Below are positions 1-28,479 of a DNA stretch of 64,000 nt, piece by piece. The notes under the pieces are model-generated. The model ran no database searches and had not been told where the DNA came from. It was given only the letters and a program-made list of their open reading frames with translations. The stretch is from Cristatella mucedo (Eukaryota > Bryozoa > Phylactolaemata > Cristatellidae), in assembly GCA_009760855.2 (NCBI GenBank), contig WPIO01000059.1:790501-854500 (forward strand), in the 5' to 3' direction. Position numbers and translations under genes: made by a program. Position 1 is the stretch's first letter. Each line of letters starts with the position of its first letter.

Positions 1-330
1 GCTTTCGGTACGCATTCGGTAGCCAAAAAACGTCTCATCTCACGCAGCAAAGAGAAACTGGGAAGCATAGCAGAGTCGGGAGAGCAGTTGAGGTAGTGAG
101 TAGCATGGAAGTAGCAGCTCAGGACCGCTAAAAAGGATGAGCCATAGTCGGCACCGGAAGAGTATTTGTTTCGTTGCGTAAGAATTGTGGAGGCGAGTTC
201 CACAATCTAGGACCAGCAGAGCTAAAGCTTCTGTCGCCAACGGTCCTTAAGCGGAGGAGTGGAACAGCTAATTTATTGTCCATTCAGAACCTGAGGGCTC
301 GAAGAGGCTGAAACTGATGCAGCAGTTCAG
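1..330 (-). repeat. Family B dispersed repeat, copy 1
   Basis: This stretch shares long near-identical blocks with copies near 6885-7240, 20520-20720, 32000-32230, 41720-41930, 46500-46620 and 62150-62470. The shared core contains the motif GGTACGCATTCGGTAGCCAA and, further in, GAATTGTGGAGGCGAGTTCC. On the minus strand it reads as a fragment of a protein ending (an L-W/C-x-R-L-x-N-S pattern, then a Ser/Leu-rich stretch). That resembles the C-terminus of a non-LTR retrotransposon polyprotein such as the LWNSLP motif, but it is too short and broken to assign. It runs off the left edge of the window. The repeat call is direct; the non-LTR identity is inference. Confidence 0.6.
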
Positions 331-1075
331 TTAGGTATGGAGGAGCCAAGCCATGGCGGGCCTTGTGGGTCAGAGTAAGAACTTTGCTCTGTATCCGTTG
401 GCTGTATCCAATCGGCTGACCTCGCGAGATAGGTGAACCCCGCCCCGCCGCCCGGCCTGGCACTGCTGAGACTGCCGTTAATCCACCGATTGGAGCAGCA
501 ACCGCCTACTCGGTAATGGCTTGACCTTCTGCCGGCGAGAAGATCAAGCCTTGCTCGGCTGCGCCAATTAATACTGAACTTTTCGCCCTCTCTGCTGCCA
601 ATCATGCTTTAATCGCAAAACTTTTCTTTACTTAACTTTAACTTTACTTTAAGAAGGTCCATGTGAAACCTCGCCGGAAGCGAAAGTATAGCGAGAGTAG
701 GGTAAGGAGAGAGGGTGTGTGAGAGATCGCGTGTGCGGTGGAGATCGGGTGGAAGTTAGAGAAGAGATACCGTGAGAGTGGTAGCGATTAGGGTTAGAGT
801 GGTGAGAGACAGCGAGTGGAAGTCAGCCACGAGCGAGTAGAGCGAGAGCGGGCTGCTATCGAGATTTACGTAAGATACCCGAGAGGGTGCTGAGACGTGC
901 ACGGCGAGGTAGAAACTGAGAATCGACACGCTCGCTGTTCTCGCGCGAGGGAATAACTCAGGCACTCATGTCCTCGTGCACAATGGCGGCCGCATGCGGC
1001 CGCCATTGTGCAGGAGCCGCTCGGGCGGCGAAGTTGTCCGACGACTCCGAGACTTGGATACACCACCACCGATAA
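331..1075. other. No gene seen; purine-rich tract and palindrome
   Basis: No coding exon is supported here. From about 660 to 960 the plus strand is strongly purine-rich (GAGAGAG/GCGAGAG-like, imperfect). It ends in a short CpG-rich block around a perfect palindrome at 977-1012, listed separately. A CpG-rich start region could be a promoter, but no transcript structure can be tied to it. Confidence 0.4.
977..1012. repeat. 36-bp perfect palindrome with NotI-like GC core
   Basis: The 18 bases TGCACAATGGCGGCCGCA are followed directly by their exact reverse complement, with no spacer, centred between 994 and 995. Each arm contains CAATGGCGGC, which resembles a YY1 binding core (ATGGCGGC), so the element would present two divergent sites. 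It can extrude as a perfect cruciform. The palindrome is seen directly; any protein binding is inference. Confidence 0.85.
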
Positions 1076-1084
1076 GCAGCGTCT

Positions 1085-1500
1085 CTAAGACGCCACGTCG
1101 AAGATGCCGCATTACAGCACTTCTTACCGACCTGACACTGCCGAGTCATCAAGCGGCGTATGGACTTCAAGGCTTTGTCATTCACTTTCAGGTCCCTTAC
1201 TCCGTCGTACCTATCCAAACTACTTCCCAGTCAGGCTAGGCATCATCCCACCAGTTCGTGTGACTTAAATCGTTTAGCTGTGCCTCGGACCAACCGCAAA
1301 TCCTCTGGAGACCGTGCCTTTAGTTCGTATACTCCTGAAGCCTGGAACTTACTCTCGACTGACGTCACAACAACCCTTGACTTGACGACATTAAAAAACA
1401 GCAGTCGCATACCGGTTCATATAAGCATTTGCTGGGTATATTTGAAGTGCCGTTTGTGTGCTTTCGCTGACGCTGTGCATTTTACAGCATTTACCGTCTT
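1085..1500 (+). repeat. L2-like LINE 3' fragment (divergent)
   Basis: The plus strand encodes a decayed copy of the C-terminus seen intact in the 1734-3179 LINE: an FKALSFTFRSL-like block, then IPRTN / [13 protein letters not shown] / DLTTLK. The copy has frameshifts and no (ATT)n tail. It lies about 230 bp upstream of the larger copy in the same orientation and is much older. Confidence 0.65.
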
Positions 1501-1539
1501 GGCGTCCTTCACTTAGAGCATATGTAAGTGTCCAGAGAC

Positions 1540-1555
1540 ACACACACACACACAC

Positions 1556-1594
<39 letters not shown>
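1540..1594. repeat. (CA)n then (GA)n microsatellite
   Basis: About eight CA units are followed by about eighteen GA units. The tract separates the old LINE fragment from the younger LINE copy downstream. Confidence 0.9.
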
Positions 1595-1598
<4 letters not shown>

Positions 1599-1733
1599 TT
1601 TCTCCGGGGCTACTGTATAAATTGCCTTGACACTGTATAAATTACCTACTCAAGTCCTCTGGACCCTATTCCCACTGTCCTGCTCCTACTTTGCATTGAT
1701 CTGCTGCTGCCATGCATAACTAACATAATTAAT

Positions 1734-3360
1734 ATGTCATTAGCCTCAGGTCACGTCTCAGCACCTTTCAAAAAAGCTGTAGTCAGGCCACTTCTCAAGA
1801 AAGCGTCACTAGACCAAGAGAACTTGAGCAACTACCGCCAAGTCTCTATTCTGCCATTCCTATCAAAGACACTGGAACGGGTCGTGGCGGACCAGCTCAA
1901 CTCATATATCGAAACTTCAAACCTTGCTAGTAAGTTCCAGTCTGGCTTTAGAGCTAATCACTCCACAGAGTCAGCACTCCTTAGGGTATACAACGACCTA
2001 CTTAGGAATGCTGACATGGGTAGAGTGTCTCTGCTTGTTTTGCTTGATCTTTCGGCAGCTTTTGATACTATCGATCACAAAGTTCTTCTAGAGCGCCTTT
2101 CATCTCGCCTGGGCATCACTGGCACTGCTCTGCAATGGTTCAGGTCCTATCTCAGTGGGAGACCCCAGAGTATTGATGTGAATGGACAAAGATCATCTGA
2201 AGTACCTCTGAAATATGGGGTACCTCAGGGCTCCGTGCTAGGTCCGGTTCTTTTCACGGTTTATACTCTCCCTCTTGCTAATGTGATTGCCAAGCACAAT
2301 CTAGGCTTTCACTTCCATGCGGATGACACTCAGTTGTACCTTTGCTTTGATCCCTCCCAGCCTTCGAGCACCTCAAATTCTCTAAACTCACTTGCCGCAT
2401 GTATTGAGGACATCCGCACATGGATGGCAGCAAATTTTCTAAAACTAAACGATGACAAAACTAACTTACTAGTTATGGGCAAACCCAGTGTGATTCAGAA
2501 ACTGGAAAGGCTGACGCTCAAAATTGGCTCTGCCAGCATATCTCCTGTTGAATCAGCTCGAAATCTAGGTGTCATGTTCCAAAGTGACCTCTCGTTAGAC
2601 GACCACGTCAGCTCCACAATCAAATCTGCCTACTCTCAGCTACATAACATTGCTAAAATTCGGGCTTGTTTAGATAAGGATACCACTTCTAAGTGGGTCC
2701 ATGCATTCCTGACATCCCGTCTTGACTTCTGCAACTCACTGCTTGCTGGCCTACCGGCATGTGCAATCAGGCGATTGCAGCTGGTGCAAAACTCTGCAGC
2801 TAGGCTTGTCTGTCGTGAGCGTCGCAGTTGCCATTTCACACCACTTCTCGCCGACCTGCACTGGCTCCCAGTCAAGCAACGAATTGACTTCAAGGTTTTG
2901 TCGCTCACTTTTAGGTCACTTCATTCTTTGGCTCCAGCCTATCTCTTAGATCTACCCCCTCACCAGGCCAAGCATCGTACCACCCGCTTTTCGGAATCCA
3001 ACAGTCTACCAATACCTCGTACAAACCTCAACTTCTTTGGAGATTGTGCATTTTGTTCGTATGCTCCCAAAGCCTGGAACTCCCTCCCGACTTGTGTCAG
3101 AACATCCCCTGACTTGACCACATTTAAAAAGAACTTAAAAACACACCTATTTAGGACAGCATTTAGTGGGTCCCTGTGATCTCGTCCTACTGACCATGTG
3201 CATGTCACCCATAAACATATTATTCATTTTTTTTGTTTTTCAAGCATGATTTTACTTACCATTCAATTGCATTTCACTTTGCAGCAAATGTAAAGCGCCT
3301 AGAAAAAGATTAAGCTCTCTGAGGGCGCTTTATCAAGTGCATTATTATTATTATTATTAC
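1734..3360 (+). mobile_element. L2/CR1-type non-LTR retrotransposon, 5'-truncated, RT frame open
   Basis: A 481-codon frame (1734-3179) encodes a reverse transcriptase from about the first RT motifs to the C-terminus. Visible motifs are NYRQVSILPFLSKTLERVV, SAAFDTIDH (catalytic Asp block), GVPQGSVLGPVLF and FHFHADDTQLYL. The catalytic box is therefore HADD rather than the usual YADD, with both Asp kept. The C-terminal block with [21 protein letters not shown] and KAWNSLP is typical of the L2/CR1 group. The endonuclease domain is missing, consistent with 5' truncation at insertion. After the stop comes a roughly 150-bp 3' UTR with the conserved AGCGCCTAGAAA...AGATTAAG and GAGGGCGCTTTATCAAGTG blocks, then an (ATT)n tail at 3345-3359. 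The lack of stops in 1.4 kb means a fairly recent insertion. It lies upstream of the kinase exons. Confidence 0.9.
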
Positions 3361-3484
3361 CAATAGGTGCGTAGTTCAGTAGTGGCTGATGAAGACACCG
3401 AAGATGCCTGAGATGAGACAGCTAACTCTATGTCTTGCAGAGCCCTCCGGTCCCAGCACAAGCTGCCTAAAAATCTGCCCCTAC

Positions 3485-3562
3485 CTGGACTCTGACCTCC
3501 GACTCTGACCTCCGACTCTGACCACCGACTCTGCCCCCGACTCTGACCTCCGACTCTGACCG
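3485..3562. repeat. Minisatellite, about 13-bp unit
   Basis: The unit GACTCTGACCTCC (with variants such as GACTCTGACCACC and GACTCTGCCCCC) repeats about six times in tandem. It lies just upstream of the first visible kinase exon, inside its intron. Confidence 0.85.
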
Positions 3563-3755
3563 GTCCAGCAGTATCGACCTTTTGCTGTGCGGGTGGCATC
3601 TATAGCAGTCTCTCTTGGGTAACGCCCACTTAGTCTCGGTGGCTCCTAGGAGTAATAGACAAAGATACGCTGCATCTAGTGTCTGAGTTTCTCGTGCTAT
3701 GCTGTCAGCGGCTGTTGCACTGCACTGCGTTAACCAAGGGCTTATTGCTTTGTAG

Positions 3756-4285
3756 CACCTGAAATCTTACAAGGCAAAGCTTACGGAGCTGCCGTGGATA
3801 TGTGGAATACAGGCGTCATAGTTTACATACTGTAAGTCACGTGATTGTGTAATTTAAAATTTTAACAGGAGGCGAAGCAGATTCCTTTATAAAATGCACT
3901 CAGATAATATTAAGTTTGACTACTCAGGAATTCAAAATATTGCTAGCCGTGCTGTGCCTTTTTTCGTTCACTACCAGAAAATTCGAGCAGAGTGAGACTC
4001 CGAATAAACGGAATACGATTCTCTGGCCTTGCACCGCCACTCAATCTACATTTACCACACTCATCTTCCAGCATACATTGATAGTCGACTAGTGTACATT
4101 AATCATCTGCTACGATGCATAGTGCATAGACTGATATACAGTTAACATCTCATAGAATATGTTGATCATTTACTGGGTTAAATTGAATCGTCTAACTGGT
4201 TAAAAGCAATAACCCTTGTATAATGCGATTTTAAAATAATTAGCAACTACCACAGTATTGCATTGGCGTAATCGTTATCTTTCTC

Positions 4286-4347
<62 letters not shown>

Positions 4348-4358
4348 CATCTTCTTAA

Positions 4359-4394
<36 letters not shown>

Positions 4395-5212
4395 GCTCCC
4401 TCTCTCACCCTTTGTACAGTAAATGCTAAATCGCAGGCGCTGCGTGCTTTACGGAGACGATATTTTATTCCCATCGAGGTTATGTGGCTATGAGCCATTT
4501 TATGCTGATATGGAGGAGGAGATGGTTATCAAGATTATCAAGTGCGATTATGAGTTTCACGAGCCATGGTGGGACAACATCAGCGCTGAAGCTAAGGTAA
4601 AGAGTTGAGCATTGCTGACAAAGAGATGCTCTTTCATATCATAAGCTAAATCCCTAACGTGAATGTACAGTCCCTTACGAAATCTCAACAGCCATATCTC
4701 TTCGTACCATTCGAAAGGCAGCTTACAGTAATTGTCTGAAACTGGCTACCTAGCAAAAAAGAGCACGTCTCCTTACACAACGCGATCGCTAGGGAATCTC
4801 TCCAAAGTCGCTGGGGCTCAGCAATGCGTCGTCGCTTCGTCGTTTTCGACGTTATTTAATGCCGACCCCCCCCCCCCAAGGACTTCGGATGCAGGCAACC
4901 CATTGTGACCTCATAGAACACCGCTCTCAGGTGCTATGCGAGTTCGCGCCAAGTACTGCCCGTAACTGCAACCAATCGTTAATACTGCTGCAGGATTTCA
5001 TCAGGAGGCTGCTAGTCACGGACCCGACCATGCGACTGACTGCTTCGGAAGCGCTCGCTCATCCTTGGGTCAAGGACGTCGATGCTCGTGTTCATTTGCT
5101 TCTGGGCACGGCCCAGTCGAGGCTTAGGCACTTCAACGCCAGACGGAGGCTTCGGGTGAGACTGAAGCCGTACCTGTCAGTGGGCGAGAGCTTTGAGCGT
5201 TACAATACGTAA
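3756..5212 (+). CDS. CaMKIV-like Ser/Thr protein kinase, 3' end (partial)
   Basis: Three exons encode the second half of a CaMK-group kinase domain. Exon a (3756-3831) carries APEILQGKAYG and VDMWNTGVIVYIL, that is the APE motif and subdomain IX. Exon b (4479-4596) carries LCGYEPFYADMEEE and PWWDNISAEAK. Exon c (4994-5212) carries DFIRRLLVTDP and the HPWV of subdomain XI, then FNARRRLR at the start of the autoinhibitory/calmodulin-binding region. All three joins keep phase (CT|G at a/b, AAG|GAT at b/c), with acceptors TTGTAG, CATCGAG and CTGCAG and donors GTAAGT and GTAAAG. The LCGxEPFY, PWWD and TAQxxL..FNARR patterns point to CaMKIV rather than DAPK or CASK, from knowledge of the family. 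The ATP-binding half and DFG exon were not found; they are presumably left of the window. The stop at 5210-5212 overlaps a possible GTAAGC donor, but a polyadenylation signal at 5404 favours termination here. Confidence 0.85.
4283..4405. repeat. (CT)n microsatellite in kinase intron
   Basis: A nearly pure CT tract of about 120 bp, interrupted once by CATCTTCTTAA. It lies about 75 bp upstream of kinase exon b and could add to a pyrimidine-rich splicing context. Confidence 0.9.
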
Positions 5213-5403
5213 GCTGTGCATCTCTACGTGGCTGGGTTCGTGGTGCACTTCGCTAGAGACATCGCCTTGGATTTCTATATGCGCTTGTTACGTCAGTATT
5301 GGAAGGCTTCGATTGAATTTTCTCACGGATCCTAGGGCACGTGCGATTGCACTTAATTTTTGATACCCCGAAATTGAGTCGCCATCTTGCAGAGCTCCGC
5401 TCC

Positions 5404-5409
5404 AATAAA
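5404..5409 (+). terminator. Candidate polyadenylation signal AATAAA for the kinase gene
   Basis: A canonical AATAAA occurs 192 bp after the TAA stop of the CaMKIV-like gene, in the right orientation. Six bases can occur by chance, so confidence is moderate. Confidence 0.45.
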
Positions 5410-6650
5410 AGGGAAACGTGCTGATGCGGAACGAGCCTGTGTGCTGATGTGTAACTGATTAGCCTCTACGGGGCAGGTGTATTCACTTGCGATCGAATCG
5501 GCAGCTCCAAGTGTGAGAAGAAAGAGAGACGATGACGTCTGTACCGGCCGACGGAACGGGCAGAACGTGCAGAACGTGCAGAGCAGGCGATGTCGACGGT
5601 CACGTGATACTCGCTTCAATTTCCTGGCCCCTGGCGGCTGAAGTGGGCTGCTACGCTGGCTGGCGTCCAGTGCCAGGCTGGTGACTGCTACGGCTGACGA
5701 CGTTGGGTAGGAAAGGAAGCCGGCCATGTCGGCCGAATGGAAGCTAGATAAGTAGCAAGGCATAGACGTCGTTGGAAGGGCCGGCTAACGATACGAGCAC
5801 CGCCGCCGACGTGGATTTGAGCAGCGAGTGCCGATTACAAGCAGGAGTGCCGGGCAGCAGCCAGCGGCTCCGTAGGTCAGGTAGGTCAGGCAGGTCAGCT
5901 CGCTCTATTCTAGCTGCTGTCTGCGACTGATGATGGCATACTAGTTAACTCACTAGCTTACTCCTATAAAGGCCATTCGGACGCGAATGAGTCGCGATCG
6001 AGTTACGCCTCCTCCAAATGAGGACGACGCGGGCGACGTAAACACCTACTTCTGCCTGGCGCGTACGTTTGCCACTGTGCGCCCCCAATTATTTGACGGC
6101 TACGCGGTTACTCGGTCATTTTTAATTTTTCCATTGCGCCACACTTTTGTTGTATCCCCTCGTGTCATCTTCCTTGCAAACTCGGATTTGACAATTGCCT
6201 ACCTTCAACTGTTACTAAGGTTCCGTTTGTCCATTGCGTACGTGAGGGTGTAACTTGTGCAAACCTCCCACGGGTACAAACTTCAGAGGTTGTTGCATAT
6301 CGCATCCGAGTGCATGCTTTCATTTCTTTTTAGGCCGCCACAGATTGCGTGATTATGATGAATAAGGTTTATCAGAGCGGAGGAAGGAAGAGCCAGAGCG
6401 AAGTCATGACGAAGGCGATTTCGGCAGACTCGCCTGCAAACGATTAGATTATGTGCATAAAGCTCAGCTGTTCATCGTCTACTTGCTGTTCGTGGTCTAC
6501 AAAGAGTCGAGCTTCGAGCTCGGCAGCTTCGCTCGCTCTAGCGTTCTCATAGGCTGACGTCTACGGTAACGTGTCTAGTAACGGCGTCACACAAACACTC
6601 TCGCTGCTGTAAGCCTAAAACCTGGCCACTCTTATAGGCTTTGATATGTT
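5410..6650. other. Intergenic, no supported gene
   Basis: This is moderately GC-rich single-copy sequence. An ATG at 5987 opens an 88-codon plus-strand frame beginning MSRDRVTPPPNEDD, followed after about 17 codons by a possible donor (GGCGAC|GTAAAC). It could be a first coding exon, but no downstream partner exon was recognised, so it is not called as a gene. Confidence 0.35.
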
Positions 6651-6764
6651 TTTTCATTCAGTTAATAAGACTTATGTCGTGATGCATCTTCGTTTTTGAC
6701 ACCACAAGTACCGCCAACGAAAATTCAGAGTTTAGTGAAGGCCAGCCGAATATAATTTCAGTGT

Positions 6765-7240
6765 TCAAGGAGACCGGAGGCCATCTGCTATTGTAGGAGT
6801 TACTCGAGCGAGTGCGAGTGTTATATGTATGTATGTACATGTGCGAGTGTTGTATGTGGGCATGTACATGTGAGAGTAAGACCACTCAAAGCCTAAGCAG
6901 CTTTCGGTACGCATTCGGTAGCCAACAGACTTCGTCTCGTGCAATAACGAGAACGTGGTAAGCATAGCTGAGTCATGAGGGCAGTCGAGGAAGTGAGAAT
7001 GGAATTGGTAGCTCGAAATGGCTGGCAAGTATGTGCCACAGTCGGATACCCGAGAGTAGATGCCTTTGAGTAAGAATTGTGGGGGCGAGTTCCACAATCT
7101 AGTACTTGCAGAGCACAGACTTCTGTCGCCAACGGCCGTCTCTAAGGCACCAAGGGACGGAACAGCTAAATTTATAATCCAAAGAGGACACAAGGGCGCG
7201 AGAAAGCTGAAACTTGTGCAACAGCTACTCTTGCTACTAA
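6765..7240 (-). repeat. Family B dispersed repeat, longest copy
   Basis: Minus-strand translation stays open for 142 codons and contains RLWNSPPQFLLKGI and YRMRTES. This makes it the best-preserved member of the family and the basis for suspecting a non-LTR polyprotein C-terminus. The sequence matches the copy at 1-330 through the GGTACGCATTCGGTAGCCAA and GTGGGGGCGAGTTCCACAATCTAG blocks. Confidence 0.65.
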
Positions 7241-7879
7241 GGAAACTGTCCTTCTCTGGTCGCTTTCAGGAAATCACACCAAACAGATAACAAAAGTCCC
7301 CATTAACTGTTGCACTTCACGTTTCGCTATCGTTAACTTGTCCTGCTAAAGTGTGCATGCAGGTCTTACGACGATGGAGGCGAGGTCTCCTTATAGGCGA
7401 CTCAGTGAGAACAGAATTGCAAAAAACGCACAAGTGATAGTAGCTTACAACGTTGAGCATGTGCAAGGCAGTTCCCATGTGAGACCAGATACTTTAAACC
7501 GTTGACGTCAACGAGGGTACGTTAACAAAGCCCAAATAAGCAACTTCGTAAAATAAGTTAAGCATCCACTAACTGCACGTTTCTAACCACCGAGATCGCT
7601 GAGGCCACCGCCGCGTAGTAGTCCTAAGCACAAAGAGCAGACAACTACCATCCACGAAAAGCTTCTACGACCCTCGTAAGCCTCAGCCTCCGGCCACTCC
7701 AGCTTCATCGGTGCACAGACAAAAGGGTCAAAAGGGAGGTTCTCCTGAGTCCTAAATATCAGGAAGCAAGACAGCTGTTGCTGAAGGCAAGTGTAGACAG
7801 CTAGCTGCGAGTGTGCATCCACCATAATATATGTGGCAGAACTCTTTCATTTTCTCTCTCTCCCTCTCTCTCTCCCTCT

Positions 7880-7922
<43 letters not shown>

Positions 7923-9408
7923 GACACAAAAGTACAAACAAGCGCACTAGTTGGCTGGTCAAGCCATTGTGCAGTTCTCTACTTTGGGCACAAAAGTATT
8001 AACGTGCCAGCTGGCTCAGGCATAATGCACTTTTACACTAATTATGAAATACAAAACGCCAGTTACAATACTAGTACTCTGTATTAATCTAGTAAATACA
8101 ATTCGCCACTCTCCTACTTACATGCCTATCGGTCGAAGTTTGTGTACGGCTACAACGTTAGCCTACGAAAGTTCTACTTTCGAGGCCGACAAGGCTCTTG
8201 CCTTCTTCCTTTCTTGCTCAGCGCTCGAACACTATTGGGCTGTGATAGCACATGATATGTTCACTTGCTTTTAAAATTTGCATGTCGTTCAATCAAATTT
8301 TTAAACGGTTTCATGCTTACCGATGACTTAAAATCGATTTCCAAGCTGACCGTTGTTTTGACATCATATTGCACGTTTCTCAGAACTCACTCCTTTAACG
8401 CTCACCAGCATTAATTCGCAGGAACGATGGTATCATGATAATGGGTCAGAAGTAAGATCTGCACAGTTCTATCAACATGCAAGCCATTGTGTGTTGCTGC
8501 AGGCCAGCAAGCAAGCAACACTCGTGACTTTCTGGAGATTTAACTATACAAGGCAAATAGCATAGCTAATGATCACAGCAGCTTCAGCAAAAATGCTATA
8601 ACAAGAACGAACAAGGCCAAATGACTTCATCAGATGCTCTGAAGAAGCATGGCAGCAGCAAGTTTGGCAATAAGCGTTAAATAGGCCTAGCTTGCCTAGG
8701 CAAGTACTGCAGCAGCGGCGGCCATCAAAAAGGATGCGCCGCCATTCGAATGCAACGCAAGCCAGGGGCAGGCATCGGTGTACTATGCAGCTGAAAGCAC
8801 GAACGTATGACGATCGAGTGCGAAAGTCGTGGCCGACCGACAGTCGTCAGCTTGCACGATCGATGGCTGTGTAGAGCAGCTCGGGAATTTCCTCCGTCCT
8901 TTCCTCTATCCCTTTCTCCTGCCATCGATGTTCCGAGTTGGCTGGTGCCACGCTGCCGGCGTCTCGCCATCACCGCCTCATTATCACCGCCTCACCAACA
9001 CCGCCTCACCAACACCTCCTGACAACGTTTGTCTGTAAGCTGCTGCTGCAGCTTGGGAATGCAACCGCTTAGAGCCCACAGCTGAGTGGACCAGGAAGTG
9101 CTGTATAGACTTGTGCACTGTGAGCAGCAGACCCGAGTAATTGACACACGAGCAGCAGCAGCAGCTACTGCTGCTGCTCGATTGGAAGACATTCATCAAA
9201 GATGCCAAAACAGCACCACGACCCAACCTCCAAACGCAGCCATCACCATAATCCCGACAATGCAGGCAACCGTCGCCGCTTACGAGGAGGTCGGCGATAT
9301 CCAGGATCGTCCTCTTCCGACGTTCGACACGTTCGCTGGAAGATTACGGTTCGCCGAACGACACGACGACGAAGGCAGCGGCGCCCTTGCCCCGAGGCTG
9401 AGTGCTGG
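7241..9408. other. Intergenic spacer downstream of the 5-phosphatase gene
   Basis: No gene is supported. It contains a (CT)n microsatellite at 7852-7919 and unremarkable AT-balanced sequence to about 8690. From there it is a GC-rich stretch with CAG/CTG-rich DNA at 9020-9180. Plus-strand frames here have no recognisable domain. The minus strand near 9409-10073 may be a terminal exon and is listed separately. Confidence 0.4.
7852..7919. repeat. (CT)n microsatellite
   Basis: A CT tract with a few CCCT interruptions. The LSLSLS-type reading frames across it are artefacts. Confidence 0.9.
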
Positions 9409-10073
9409 CTACTTCGCTTTCCGGTCGGCATCGGCGCACCCAGTTGGCAGAGGCGACGACGACACGCCGTTTGACTTCGGTGGTGGCCCAGAATTCTCGG
9501 ATGGCCGCTCAGCCGTCGTCGGCGGTGGTGCCGGTGGAGATACGGACGACGCTCGACTGCTGGCGTCACTGCCGCTCTCATGGGAGCCAACCAGGCTGAG
9601 CATGCCAGCCGACCACTGAGAGTGCCACGGTGCTGCCGCCGAAACCGCCTGTTCGCCTAAGCCTCCTGCAGCTGCTCCTGCGGCAGCAGCAGCAGCCGGC
9701 GGCGGAGGCGACAGGGTGCAGTGCATCCTGGCTTCTCTCTCGGCGTCGGCTCGCTCGGCATTGCTGCCCAGCAGCAGCTCCGCTGCTGCCGCACCGGCGA
9801 CGGCAGCGGCCGGACCAGCGTCGTGAGCGCCTGGGCTGCCGGTCGAGGTGCAAACCGGGTCGGAACCGGCGGCCGCCACCGCCGAGCCCGGCAAGCCTAC
9901 AGCGACTGAGCGTGCGCCGGCCACACCCTCGGCAGCATGCCCCCTCGAGTCGTCGCTCGCACCGGCGGTGGCAGCTTCCCTTGTCGCCGCCGCCGTCGAG
10001 TCCAAACAGCACCAGTTCGTACGCCCGTCAGCATGAGCGTCGGCAGTGGCGACCACTGCGACGGCGGCAGCAC
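9409..10073 (-). CDS. Possible alternative last exon of the 5-phosphatase gene
   Basis: On the minus strand a frame stays open from an acceptor-like CACACGTGTGTAG (boundary 10073) to a stop at 9409-9411. It encodes about 221 Ala/Gly/Ser/Pro-rich residues ending with blocks such as ASSRASSVSPPAPPP and GPPPKSNGVSSS. A donor CAG|GTACTG at 10188/10187 inside the preceding exon would join it in exact phase (one base plus two bases make GGT). The intron would be only 114 bp. If used, the protein would grow from 738 to 951 residues. High GC and CAG-type repeats can keep frames open by chance, so this is a candidate, not a call. Confidence 0.35.
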
Positions 10074-10161
10074 CTACACACGTGTGAGAGCATCGGACGA
10101 TCGGAGCGTGCTTGCTTGGCGGTGGTGCGGCCGAGCGCTAGGCGGCGCGCTACCTTGTCGG

Positions 10162-26916
<16,755 letters not shown>

Positions 26917-27171
26917 TTTGCTCGAGCTAAGCAAAATTGCTACAGAATAGGAACAAGAATGATACGAAGTAGTTGACCAGCAGGGAATCGGCTGCACCTT
27001 GGCCTAGTAGATACTCTTATGAAAGCCGTCATGGTCAAACAAGTCAGTCAGCACTTCCAACAATAAACTAGTGCACACCATTGGGAGGCTGCAAGTCAGA
27101 CTTTACATACCAGCTATAAGCAAAAGTTGTCAGTCGATATACCTATCACTGTGCTGCACGGAGTGATTTTG

Positions 27172-27765
<594 letters not shown>

Positions 27766-28372
27766 ATGGGGGTTAATCACATGTAAGGTACATGGGCAAA
27801 CTTTGCAAGTAAAATGACGATGGTCATGACAATAGCGCTCCAACGACTAGTTCTGCTGACAAGATTACTCTAACTTAAACGGAATTAAATGAGTGACCAG
27901 ATTGCAGGAAACCACTACAACCGATACAATAAGTGGTACACGAAAGGGTTGGGCGCATATGTTGACTGAAGGTGAACTCACAGCTTGAGCTGATACGACG
28001 TTACGACTACAAAGTCAGATAATATTGCCCCACCACACACACACACACAGCCTGTTTGCTAGTTTGCTTCTTTCTCGTGACTGCTCCAAAACACACACAC
28101 ACACACACACATCAACCGAGCTTGGCATACAGACCCCCGCCCTTTCTGGCTGGCTTGTGGCTAAGGACTGAACTCGCTCTTCCCTAAAAAAGCCCGAGAT
28201 ACAGCGAGCCACTATTCCACACCTGGCTTAGCATACCCTTTGGAGACACCTCTGGGCACAGTACCTACTCGTCAACTCATCCGGTCATGCACGAAGTCAT
28301 CCTGTCATGAAGGCTCGACAAGCCTTCACGAGTGAGATGACACGGAACTCTTGCAACCTAACAATAATAATA

Positions 28373-28450
28373 ATAGCTCAATTCTACAGCGCCCTACGAA
28401 AACCTAACCTTCATCCAGGCACTTCACAACTCGCTGCATGAGAATCAGTA
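28373..28450 (-). repeat. L2-type tail / composite SINE fragment
   Basis: TAATAATAATAG followed by CTACAGCGCCCTACGAAAAC and CATCCAGGCACTTCACAACT, matching the tail of the tRNA/L2 composites at 14560 and 37862. Confidence 0.5.
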
Positions 28451-28479
28451 CTCAAGAATTCGTGACATGCACGGTATCA

